Assembly: GCA_008501785.1 (NCBI GenBank)
Contig: QQUD01000060.1
Location: 1 to 10,081, forward strand
DNA length: 10,081 nucleotides
Direction of reading: 5' to 3'
From: Chloroflexota bacterium
GTDB taxonomy: Bacteria > Chloroflexota > Anaerolineae > Promineifilales > Promineifilaceae
Part shown: positions 1 through 6,165 of the stretch, in pieces
Numbering within the stretch: the stretch's first letter is position 1
How the letters are laid out: each line of letters opens with the position of its first letter
Notes under the pieces: model-generated
What the model saw: only the letters and a program-made list of their open reading frames with translations
Databases searched by the model: none
What the model was told of the DNA's origin: nothing
Position numbers and translations under genes: made by a program

Positions 1-83
1 GAAACTTGTACCTGTAACTTGTCCCCGAACTGCTCGTGGAACTGTGATATGGTGGACAGTCTGATGGTTGTTTGTAAGTTCAT
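1..83 (-). CDS. murB: UDP-N-acetylenolpyruvoylglucosamine reductase MurB, N-terminal fragment (partial)
   Basis: This is an open reading frame that starts with ATG (complement of 81-83) and runs off the left edge of the window after 27 codons. A purine-rich GAGGAG lies just upstream, with only 3 nt before the ATG. The peptide begins MNLQTTIRLSTIS and continues FHEQFGDKLQVQV. The FGDKLQ...V stretch resembles the region just before the conserved TS-RIGG FAD-binding motif of MurB proteins, which would lie outside the window. MurB reduces UDP-GlcNAc-enolpyruvate to UDP-MurNAc in the cytoplasm, immediately before the MurC step. murB directly after murC is a common dcw order, and that context carries most of the assignment. 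The fragment is too short for certainty; a different downstream dcw gene such as ftsQ is less likely because the start is not basic or hydrophobic. Confidence 0.62.
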   Translation of the reverse strand, partial: MNLQTTIRLSTISQFHEQFGDKLQVQV

Positions 84-97
84 CAACTCCTCGTTTC

Positions 98-161
98 GTA
101 GGGCAAAACGCTGTTTTGCTCAAGGTGTGATACACCAGGACAAGACACTGTCTTGTCCTAC
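98..161. repeat. REP-like element with three consecutive hairpins between murC and murB
   Basis: Three perfect inverted repeats follow one another. GCAAAAC/GTTTTGC (103-109 and 113-119) has a 3-nt loop. GGTGT/ACACC (124-128 and 132-136) has a 3-nt loop. AGGACAAGACA/TGTCTTGTCCT (137-147 and 149-159) has 11-bp arms around a single base. The outer ends, GTAGGGCAA (98-106) and TTGTCCTAC (153-161), are also complementary in 8 of 9 positions, so the whole element could close into a cloverleaf-like fold. It occupies most of the murC-murB gap. There is no T-run after it in the transcribed direction, so an intrinsic terminator is unlikely. A dispersed REP/MITE-like repeat or an RNA-processing site is possible. 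Confidence 0.7.
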
Positions 162-170
162 ATTAGACAA

Positions 171-1631
171 TCAATTCGGGCTTGAGGACACATTTCCACT
201 ACCTGATGCATCCAATCGCTCTTGCAGCCCTTCTAAAACCCATTGGCCGACCATATTGCCGTTGCCAGCGCCCAGCGTGAGTATCACATCATCGGGATGA
301 ATGCGGTCCAAAATATAGGCGGCAGCGTCTTTTCGTTTGGGCACGTGGATGGCGTTGGGGTGCTTCATGGCGTCGATAATAACGGCCGTGTTCATCCCCA
401 ACGTATCTGTTTCCCGGCTGCGGTAAATATCAAGAGCCACCACACGGTCTGCTTGGTTGAAGCTCTGTACAAATTGATCTTGCAGCAGCTTCGTACGGCT
501 GTACGTGTGCGGCTGCCACACGGCCCAAATGCGCCGCCCTGGATACCGCTGCCGTGCGGCCGATAGCGTCGCCTTAATTTCGGTCGGGTGATGCGCGTAG
601 TCATCAATAACCGTCACGCCACCCGCTTCACCAATCACCTGAAAACGACGACCAATGCCGCCAAATTCAGCCAGTGACTTTTGAATCGCGATAAAATCAA
701 TGCCCACATCTTGCCCAACAATAATGGCGGCCAACGCATTGAGCACATTGTGTTCGCCAGGAACACGCAAGCGGGCCAGCCCGATCACTTGCCCTTCGGT
801 TTCGACTAAAAAGTCGAGGCCGCCCAGATTATTTGGACGTAAATCGAGTGCCTGATAGTCGGGGGCATCGTTTTGGTTGCCTTCGTCTTTGGCTATGCCG
901 TAGGTGGTGATTTCTAGCTCGGGCCGGTTGAGATTTTTCAACATGTCCCGCACACCGTCATCCTCGTAACAAGCAATTAAGCGGCCACCATCTGGCAGTA
1001 GTTTTACAAATTTGCTAAACGCGGCACGGTACGATTCGTAGGTGTCAAAAATATCTGGATGATCGTGTTCTAGGCTGGTAATCACGGCCACTTCGGGGCG
1101 CAATCCGAGGAACATGTTGTCGTATTCGTCGGCTTCGATGATGAAGTAGTCGCCTTGGCCAAAACGGCCGTTTGTGCCCAACGAAGGCAGCACACCACCC
1201 ACAATCACCGTTGGGTCCAACTCACCGCCAATCAAAATTTGGGCCACCATGCCAGTCGTGGTCGTTTTTCCATGCGAACCAGCCACCGCAATGCCAATCG
1301 TATTCGTCATTAAGTGGCCTAAAAAGTCAGACCGCTTTAACACTGGAATGTCCGCATCTTTTGCCGCAACCACTTCAGGATTATCGACTGGAATGGCTGA
1401 TGAAATAACTACCAAATCGGCTCCTTTGATTTGTGCGGCTGCGTGACCTTCAAAAATCGTCACACCTTCTGTTTGGAGCGCATTGGTAATTTCATTGCCC
1501 TGCGCGTCAGAACCTGACACCGTGTAGCCATGCCCCAGCAGCACCCGCGCAATTGCCGAAATGCCCGATCCGCCAATGCCGATCAGGTGAATATGCATAT
1601 TCGATTCAAGTGTGAATTCTTTGTCATTCAT
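171..1631 (-). CDS. murC: UDP-N-acetylmuramate--L-alanine ligase MurC
   Basis: This is the cytoplasmic ATP-dependent ligase that adds L-Ala to UDP-MurNAc, the first amino acid of the peptide stem. The 486-residue product is full length for the family. An N-terminal Rossmann-type UDP-binding motif GIGGSGIS lies at about 18-25. The ATP-binding loop GSHGKTTTT is at 118-126. The metal/substrate segment EADEYD is at 166-171, with EHDHPD at 188-193. The C-terminal domain carries GIGRRF (325-330), DDYAHHPTE (343-351) and QPHTYSRT (373-380). The GAGN motif at 454-457 replaces the more usual GAGD-type end. The gene starts 1 nt after the stop of the upstream CvpA-like gene and so is probably translated by coupling; no good Shine-Dalgarno is seen. 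An internal ATG at codon 12 (position 1598), just before HIHLIGIGG, is a credible alternative start. Two copies of the ACGGCCGT palindrome lie inside it (382-389, 1164-1171). Confidence 0.97.
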   Translation of the reverse strand: MNDKEFTLESNMHIHLIGIGGSGISAIARVLLGHGYTVSGSDAQGNEITNALQTEGVTIFEGHAAAQIKGADLVVISSAIPVDNPEVVAAKDADIPVLKRSDFLGHLMTNTIGIAVAGSHGKTTTTGMVAQILIGGELDPTVIVGGVLPSLGTNGRFGQGDYFIIEADEYDNMFLGLRPEVAVITSLEHDHPDIFDTYESYRAAFSKFVKLLPDGGRLIACYEDDGVRDMLKNLNRPELEITTYGIAKDEGNQNDAPDYQALDLRPNNLGGLDFLVETEGQVIGLARLRVPGEHNVLNALAAIIVGQDVGIDFIAIQKSLAEFGGIGRRFQVIGEAGGVTVIDDYAHHPTEIKATLSAARQRYPGRRIWAVWQPHTYSRTKLLQDQFVQSFNQADRVVALDIYRSRETDTLGMNTAVIIDAMKHPNAIHVPKRKDAAAYILDRIHPDDVILTLGAGNGNMVGQWVLEGLQERLDASGSGNVSSSPN

Positions 1632-1632
1632 G

Positions 1633-2226
1633 TTATATCAACACTACTATCACAAACAGAAATACGATAACCACTAAGTAAGGCAGCCAGGGAGCTAAAA
1701 TTGGAACTGGCATATTGCCCAACAATTCATACAAATCAGTGTCCAGAGCAGGGCGGATAATGGTTGCGACATCAAATGGATAAGGGATGCCTGGGTCCAG
1801 GCGTTTCCATTCAGTTGCGGCAATAAGGCGGTATTCTAAAAATGACCATAAAGAACCGATAATTAGATAGCCATTCATGCTGCCAACGATGAATCCGAGC
1901 AGAATATTTTGGAAGTTATCGCGTACCCGCAGTCGTTCGCCAATTCGGCGTCCTGCCACAACCGGCCCTTGATAACTGAAAAAGGCAAACGCCAAATGAA
2001 TCGCTGCTAAAATATAGAATTGCCGCCTCTCAGGCGAAACAGCTTCTGCGGCTGCATCGCCACCACTGCCCAACATACCAAACAACAATGTACCAAACTG
2101 GTTCAGCGCAAATAATGAAAGAATGAGACCAGATGTGGCAATCACTTCTTTGGTCCAGCCACGTAGGGCACCAATTAGCCCAAAAAAAGCAACCAAAATC
2201 CAGAACGTTGTGCCTAGACTAATCAC
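1633..2226 (-). CDS. CvpA-family integral membrane protein
   Basis: This 197-residue membrane protein has hydrophobic segments at about 7-22, 29-50, 70-88, 106-130 and 178-197. The N-terminal pattern FGLIGALRGWTKEV followed by ATSGLILSLF matches the start of CvpA/colicin V production-type proteins (hydrophobic helix, RGxxKE turn, second helix). The loop between the second and third segments (about 52-69) is longer and more polar than usual, and the C terminus ends in a helix with almost no tail. The start is GTG, overlapping the murG stop as GTGA, with a strong AAGGAG at a 7-nt spacing. This makes both the start and the coupling to murG convincing. murC follows after 1 nt. CvpA proteins have been linked to envelope integrity, but their biochemical role is unclear. 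Its tight position between murG and murC suggests a job in envelope synthesis here; that is inference. Confidence 0.85.
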   Translation of the reverse strand: MISLGTTFWILVAFFGLIGALRGWTKEVIATSGLILSLFALNQFGTLLFGMLGSGGDAAAEAVSPERRQFYILAAIHLAFAFFSYQGPVVAGRRIGERLRVRDNFQNILLGFIVGSMNGYLIIGSLWSFLEYRLIAATEWKRLDPGIPYPFDVATIIRPALDTDLYELLGNMPVPILAPWLPYLVVIVFLFVIVVLI

Positions 2227-3338
2227 TGCTTCGCTCCTTCTGCTGTGTCAACGATGAGTTGTGCCAGATTTAACGCGCCGTTGGGAAGATCTAATGCTTT
2301 TGCTGCTGTTTGCATCTTGTTAAGCCGTTCTTTGTTGTTGAACAGGTCTAAAATGGTGGGCAGCATTATGTTTGGTAGCTGCTCGTCGGTTAGTTGGATG
2401 GCCGCGCCGTGATCGCTCAGATAGTCAGCGTTGACTTTTTGATAACGCCATGCAAAGGTGAGCGGGACCATAATCGATGGTAGTCCAAATGCGGGGCTTT
2501 CACCCAACATGCTGGCTCCGGCTCTGGCTAAGACCAAATCGGCGGCTCGGAATCCGGCTCCCATTTCTTCGTGTAGATACGGGTAGGCGCGGTAGTAGCG
2601 GCGCAGCGCTTCTGGAATATTTGCCAGATTGGTTTCGACTTTAGGCCAGGTGAATGTGCCGCTAATGTGTATCACCTGCAAAGTTTGAAGCAGTTCGGGT
2701 AATATGCCCATTAACGCATCGTTAATTGCCAATGCACCACGACTGCCGCCAAAAACGAACAATGTGGGTCGTTCGTTTGTCAAGTCAAATTGTGCCAACG
2801 CCTCTTCTTTACTCAGGTTACACGCCGCCCGAATTTCAGGGCGTACCGGGTAGCCGGTGACGACCATCTTTTCTTCTGGCACAAACTGTTTCGAGCCGCT
2901 GGTAGTGGCGGCAATCTTGTCTGCAAAGCGCACCGAAAAACGAATGGACTTGCCCGGTTCCACATCTGGCAGATAAATGCAAATGGGAACTTTGTGCCAG
3001 CGGCAAGCCAACGTGACGGGTGCGGCCATGTAGCCGCCTGTCATGAACATTACATCTGGCTGAAACTCGCGGATGATGCGTGATGATTTGGACAGGCTGG
3101 CAAGCAGTTTCGCGCCATTTTTGAGCATGACGTGAGGTGCGACGCCCACCATGCCACCACCAGCAATGGTTTCTAGCTGCAACCCGGCGCGGGGAACCAG
3201 CTTTTCTTCCATTTCGCCTGCGGTGCCAATCCAGCGGATGTCGTTGGCTGCAAGGCCCATGTTTTGCAATTCGGTGGCGGCGGAAAGGGCGGGGTAGATG
3301 CCTCCACCAGTGCCGCCTGCAACAATCAATACACGCAT
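2223..3338 (-). CDS. murG: MurG-type UDP-GlcNAc glycosyltransferase with altered acceptor motifs
   Basis: MurG transfers GlcNAc from UDP-GlcNAc to lipid I on the inner face of the membrane, giving lipid II. This 371-residue GT28 protein has the usual two-domain length. The N-terminal loop is AGGTGGGIYPAL (7-18), and TGGYMAAP (100-107) corresponds to the second glycine-rich region. The C-terminal donor domain has FGGSRGA (196-202), RAGASMLGE (272-280) and YQKVNA (299-304), which keep the Ser, Glu, Gln and Asn expected for UDP-GlcNAc binding. The acceptor half is odd. The conserved His of GGTGGH is Gly13, and the HEQNxVPG block is YLPDVEPG (122-129), so His, Glu and Asn are missing. I checked both codon runs in the DNA. 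It may be a lineage variant that still does the MurG reaction, or a related enzyme with a modified acceptor. A REP-like hairpin precedes the gene. A weak AGGAAA lies about 19 nt upstream of the ATG. The stop overlaps the next gene. Confidence 0.92.
   Translation of the reverse strand: MRVLIVAGGTGGGIYPALSAATELQNMGLAANDIRWIGTAGEMEEKLVPRAGLQLETIAGGGMVGVAPHVMLKNGAKLLASLSKSSRIIREFQPDVMFMTGGYMAAPVTLACRWHKVPICIYLPDVEPGKSIRFSVRFADKIAATTSGSKQFVPEEKMVVTGYPVRPEIRAACNLSKEEALAQFDLTNERPTLFVFGGSRGALAINDALMGILPELLQTLQVIHISGTFTWPKVETNLANIPEALRRYYRAYPYLHEEMGAGFRAADLVLARAGASMLGESPAFGLPSIMVPLTFAWRYQKVNADYLSDHGAAIQLTDEQLPNIMLPTILDLFNNKERLNKMQTAAKALDLPNGALNLAQLIVDTAEGAKQ
2234..2239 (-). promoter_or_regulatory. Shine-Dalgarno for the CvpA-family gene
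   Basis: The complement reads AAGGAG, 7 nt before the GTG start at 2226, inside the end of murG. It is one of only two strong ribosome binding sites in the window, and it fixes the GTG start that overlaps the murG stop. Confidence 0.8.
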
Positions 3339-3363
3339 AATCTTCGTAAAACGTTTCCTGTTT

Positions 3364-3412
3364 TGGAGTGGAGGCTTCAGCTGGAACCGTTCCGGCTAAA
3401 GCCTCCACTCCA
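3364..3412. repeat. 49-bp near-perfect palindrome between ftsW and murG
   Basis: The arms TGGAGTGGAGGCTT (3364-3377) and AAGCCTCCACTCCA (3399-3412) are perfectly complementary over 14 bp. After one mismatch the pairing continues inward (AGC/GCT, then GGAA/TTCC) to a 3-nt loop, so nearly every base is paired. It begins a few nt after the ftsW stop and is followed by no T-run in the transcribed direction, so it is not a standard terminator. The form (long arms around a GGCTxxAGCC-like core) is that of a REP or small mobile palindrome. In RNA it would be a very stable stem between ftsW and murG and could act as a processing or stability element. Confidence 0.8.
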
Positions 3413-3418
3413 GATAGT

Positions 3419-4654
3419 TTAGGACCTTCTTGGTCTACTCCTTACTGGTGTTTCGCGCACCGGTCTGCCGTGTGGTGGGCTGCCCTGATTAGGGCTTGGT
3501 CGTCGTGTGGGCTGTGGTCGTTTTGTCATTGCCGCATCACGAGACACATTTAGTAAAATGCCCATTGCTGCTAGTGACAGGAGCAGTGATGAGCCACCGT
3601 AGCTTAAAAATGGAAGGGGGATGCCGGTGAAAGGGATAACGGCCGTTATCACCGCAATATTAATCAATGTTTGATAACCAATCCAGCAAGTGATGCCTAC
3701 TGCCAGCAGCGACCCATAGGTGTCTCGCGCGTTTTTTGCTGCTAAAAAGCCGCGCCACATCAACATAGCAAACAGGCCAATCACCAACATGCCACCCAGC
3801 AAGCCCATCTCTTCACCCAGAATGGCAAATACACCATCTGTGTGGGCAAAAGGTAGGGGGCCAAATTTCTGGGTACTTTCGCCCAGACCCACCCCCGTCA
3901 ACCCGCCGCGTCCCAGCGCGATCAGGGATTGCTGCACATGCCAGCTTGCCTGATTGGGGTCGCGCAAAGCGGCCGTATAGGCATCAACGCGTGCTGCTGC
4001 GTGGGGTAGTGCCGTAATCAAAAACAAAAAGATGCCACCTGCCGCAGTACCCGCAATCGCAAACTGTCGCCAATCGGCTCCCGCTACAAAAAAGACTGTA
4101 AAGCTGACCATCGCAATTAGCCCAGCAGTGCTGAGGTCAGGTTGGCGCACAATTAATGCACAAACCGTACCAACGATGATTGAGAAAGGAATGAGGCCAT
4201 AACTCAAGCGTTTAATCCGCTCTCCTTTGGATGATAGCCAGTGACTGATGTACAAAATGGTGGCTAATTTGGCGACTTCAGAAGGTTGATAGGAGCCTTC
4301 AAAAAAGCCGCGCTGTGCGCCTAAAATATCCTGCCCCAAAAACAAGACTACCAATAGTCCGATTAACGTGATCGCCATAATGAGTAGGGAAAAGCGGCGG
4401 AAAAAGTGATAATCAAACTGCATGATGATTGTCATCGCCAGCAGACCCAGGCCTAATGCCCAAAATTGGCGTTCGAAATAGTAAGTGGCCTCATCTTTCA
4501 GCACCAGACCATAATCGAAGGTTGTGCTGTATACCATCAACATGCCAATGACAATCAACCCGCCAACTGCCAGCAACATCCAATAATCAAACCGGAACTT
4601 AATCCCTGTCTGAACTCGATTGGTTTTTTTGCGCACAATGTTTACTGTAGCCAT
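3419..4654 (-). CDS. ftsW: SEDS peptidoglycan glycosyltransferase FtsW
   Basis: FtsW is the polytopic membrane enzyme that polymerises lipid II at the division septum together with the cognate class B PBP, encoded upstream here. With the ATG at 4654 the protein has 411 residues. It has about ten hydrophobic segments beginning at about 24-43, after a basic cytoplasmic leader (VRKKTNR). Family motifs are QPSEVAK (123-129), RQPDLSTA (170-177), GLTGVGLGESTQKF (251-264), HTDGVFAILGEEMG (271-284, with the Asp at the proposed catalytic position) and the final PFLSYGGSSLL (348-358). The C terminus (about 377-411) is a Pro/Arg-rich basic tail, probably cytoplasmic. The start is ambiguous. No Shine-Dalgarno precedes ATG 4654, whereas an in-frame GTG at 4720 sits 7 nt after a strong AGGAGAAGG and would add 22 residues encoded by repeat DNA. 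Confidence 0.95.
   Translation of the reverse strand: MATVNIVRKKTNRVQTGIKFRFDYWMLLAVGGLIVIGMLMVYSTTFDYGLVLKDEATYYFERQFWALGLGLLAMTIIMQFDYHFFRRFSLLIMAITLIGLLVVLFLGQDILGAQRGFFEGSYQPSEVAKLATILYISHWLSSKGERIKRLSYGLIPFSIIVGTVCALIVRQPDLSTAGLIAMVSFTVFFVAGADWRQFAIAGTAAGGIFLFLITALPHAAARVDAYTAALRDPNQASWHVQQSLIALGRGGLTGVGLGESTQKFGPLPFAHTDGVFAILGEEMGLLGGMLVIGLFAMLMWRGFLAAKNARDTYGSLLAVGITCWIGYQTLINIAVITAVIPFTGIPLPFLSYGGSSLLLSLAAMGILLNVSRDAAMTKRPQPTRRPSPNQGSPPHGRPVRETPVRSRPRRS
3635..3650. repeat. Longest copy of the over-represented palindrome ACGGCCGT
   Basis: GATAACGGCCGTTATC is a perfect 16-bp palindrome inside ftsW. Its core ACGGCCGT occurs ten times in the window, starting at 382, 1164, 3639, 4841, 5288, 5435, 5753, 7255, 8057 and 8366. 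Eight of the ten are at least 10-bp palindromes (AACGGCCGTT), and four of those are 12 bp. All lie in coding sequence: two in murC, one in ftsW, four in murD and three in murF. One-mismatch relatives occur near 7774 and 3969. Confidence 0.9.
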
Positions 4655-4659
4655 AAGTT

Positions 4660-4721
4660 GTGTATTAGTGTAATGGTGTATTGGTGTATTTGGTGCATGT
4701 ACACCAATATACGAATACACC
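4660..4721. repeat. Octamer tandem plus inverted repeat between murD and ftsW
   Basis: On the plus strand, units of the type GTGTATTA, GTGTAATG, GTGTATTG and GTGTATTTG run head to tail from 4660 to 4692 with a period of about 8. They are followed by the inverted form (CACCAATATACGAATACACC, 4702-4721). The segments 4675-4695 and 4702-4721 can pair across a 6-nt loop with few mismatches. The block fills the gap between the ribosome binding site at the end of murD and the ATG of ftsW. It has the same plan as the mraY-murD and ftsI-murF gap repeats but a different unit. Confidence 0.72.
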
Positions 4722-4727
4722 GATATA

Positions 4728-4736
4728 CCTTCTCCT
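4728..4736 (-). promoter_or_regulatory. Strong Shine-Dalgarno at the end of murD, serving ftsW
   Basis: The complement reads AGGAGAAGG and overlaps the murD stop codon. It lies 7 nt before an in-frame GTG (4718-4720) but more than 70 nt before the ATG at 4654. It therefore either starts FtsW at the GTG or has been separated from the original ATG by the repeat. Confidence 0.7.
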
Positions 4737-6084
4737 ATAATTGATTCACTAATTCTCTAAACAATGCGCCTCGTTCGGCAAAGTCGTTAAAGGCATCGAA
4801 GCTGGTGCCGCCGGGTGAGAGGAGAACGATGTCACCGGAAACGGCCGTTTGCGCCGCCATTTCCACCGCTTCTTCCATGCTGTTGACGCGTGCAAAATTT
4901 GTCAGGTTTGAGTTTGTTAATTTATTCTCTAGCATCTCTGCCAGTTCTCCAAAAAGGACAATTTGTTTGCAGCGTTGTCCGACTTGGGTGGCCCAACCAT
5001 CCCATTGCATATCCTTGTCTTGCCCACCGGCTAGCAGCACAATTGGCTCGTTGAACGAGTGCAGAGCGGCCAGGGCGCGTTCGGGGGCGGTGGCGATGGA
5101 GTCGTTGATCCACTGCACGCCGTTGCGTTTAAGCACCAGTTCCAGCCGGTGCTCAACGCCTTTGAATGTGCGAATCGCTTCAGCCATCGCGTCGGTAGGA
5201 ATGCCAACAGAATCGGCGAGGGTAACAGCGGCGAGGACGTTGAGCAGGTTGTGTTGGCCGCGTAGTTGGATGTCGTCGAGGTGACAAACGGCCGTTTCCT
5301 GTCCATTCCTTAACCACACCTGATTGTTGTACACGACTGCGCCATCTTTAATATCCTTTTCTAGACTGAAAAGGCGGACGCGTCCATTGACCATGGATTG
5401 TAAGGCCAATGAACCGGGGTCGTCGGCACAGAGAACGGCCGTTCCGTCACTTGGCTGATGCCGTAAAATATTGGCCTTGGCGTTGATGTACGACTTCATT
5501 GTCTTGTGCCTGTCCAGATGGTTAGGGGTAATGTTTAAAACAGCGGCTATTTGTGGGCTATGATCCCAGATTTCTAGCTGAAAGCTGGAAAGTTCCTGCA
5601 CGACCACATCATCAACTGCCATTTTATGTAAATCAGCGATCAATGGTTTACCAATATTGCCACCTACCCATGTGCGCCGTCCGGCGATCTGGCTGATGAC
5701 GCCAGTGAGGGCGGTGGTGGTGGTTTTGCCTGCGGAACCGGTGATGCCAATAACGGCCGTTGGCGTCCGCTTGATAAACTCCTGTGAGTCGTTGGTGATG
5801 GCAATGTTCTGTGAACGGGCCGCATTGACAAAGGGCGCGTCTGCGGGGACGCCGCCACTTATTGCCAATACATCTGCTTTATCCAGTAAACTCATCGGAT
5901 GTTCTCCCAATACAATTTTGATATTCAAGTCGCTCAGCTCGTCGAGCGTTTTTTTTAATTTTTCCGGTGAGCGCAAATCAGAAACCGTTACAGTCGCGCC
6001 CACCTCTGCAGCAAATCGGGCCAATGCCGTTCCCTGCCGCGCCATTCCGAGAATGACGATGTTTTTGCCAGTGAAATAGTCCAT
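4735..6084 (-). CDS. murD: UDP-N-acetylmuramoyl-L-alanine--D-glutamate ligase MurD
   Basis: This cytoplasmic ligase adds D-Glu to UDP-MurNAc-L-Ala using ATP. The 449 residues match the family length. MDYFTGKNIVILGMARQG (1-18) is the typical N-terminal UDP-binding start. The P-loop GITGSAGKTTTT is at 113-124, and GGNIGKPL (141-148), ELSSFQLE (164-171) and TPNHLDRH (186-193) follow. AKANI (202-206) contains the Lys expected to be carbamylated. The C-terminal domain has EHRLE (311-315), NDSIATAPE (327-335), AGGQDK (352-357) and LLSPGGTSFD (421-430). NDSIAT replaces the NDSKAT of E. coli; a similar NDSIA form occurs in other bacteria, so I do not read it as inactivation. No Shine-Dalgarno is visible, because the TAGTC repeat runs right up to the ATG. 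Four ACGGCCGT palindromes lie in this gene, all encoding Thr-Ala-Val. Confidence 0.97.
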   Translation of the reverse strand: MDYFTGKNIVILGMARQGTALARFAAEVGATVTVSDLRSPEKLKKTLDELSDLNIKIVLGEHPMSLLDKADVLAISGGVPADAPFVNAARSQNIAITNDSQEFIKRTPTAVIGITGSAGKTTTTALTGVISQIAGRRTWVGGNIGKPLIADLHKMAVDDVVVQELSSFQLEIWDHSPQIAAVLNITPNHLDRHKTMKSYINAKANILRHQPSDGTAVLCADDPGSLALQSMVNGRVRLFSLEKDIKDGAVVYNNQVWLRNGQETAVCHLDDIQLRGQHNLLNVLAAVTLADSVGIPTDAMAEAIRTFKGVEHRLELVLKRNGVQWINDSIATAPERALAALHSFNEPIVLLAGGQDKDMQWDGWATQVGQRCKQIVLFGELAEMLENKLTNSNLTNFARVNSMEEAVEMAAQTAVSGDIVLLSPGGTSFDAFNDFAERGALFRELVNQL

Positions 6085-6165
6085 AGTCCGGTAGTCGTTA
6101 GTCCGGTAGTCGTTAGTCCGGTAGTCTTGACTATCTGACTATTCGACTACTCGACTACTCGACTA
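6084..6165. repeat. TAGTC tandem/inverted repeat filling the mraY-murD gap
   Basis: The plus strand has six TAGTC pentamers (starts 6084, 6092, 6099, 6107, 6114 and 6122). These are spaced alternately 8 and 7, forming a 15-bp unit TAGTCCGGTAGTCGT. Five inverted pentamers GACTA follow at strict 8-bp spacing (6129, 6137, 6145, 6153 and 6161). The two halves can fold on each other. The block occupies the whole intergenic space. The last GACTA supplies the mraY stop codon (TAG, complement of 6163-6165), and the first base of the first TAGTC is part of the murD ATG. Confidence 0.9.

Noticed and set aside
4..23. Short repeat ACTTGT..AACTTGT near the left edge
   Set aside because: It is only two imperfect copies and lies within the probable murB coding sequence; this is within chance expectation.
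137..159. 11-bp stem as a rho-independent terminator for murC
   Set aside because: No T-run follows the stem in the transcribed direction, and a murB-like frame continues the operon just beyond it.
2836..3408. 190-codon minus-strand frame overlapping murG in another register
   Set aside because: It begins inside the 49-bp palindrome and is rich in Arg, His, Cys and Trp in the way of out-of-frame translations. MurG in the other register is clear.
5079..5104. MurD NDSIAT instead of NDSKAT as a sign of lost activity
   Set aside because: NDSIA-type sequences occur in MurD of other bacteria from my recollection, and all other motifs, including the carbamylated-Lys region and P-loop, are intact.
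4805..5284. 159-codon plus-strand open frame
   Set aside because: It lies antisense within murD, has low-complexity Ser/Arg/Ala content, no ribosome binding site and no recognisable domain. It is a shadow of the real gene.
6084..6165. CRISPR array
   Set aside because: The units are only 5-15 bp, are adjacent or separated by 2-3 bp, and switch to inverted orientation halfway. There are no spacers of CRISPR length and no cas genes.
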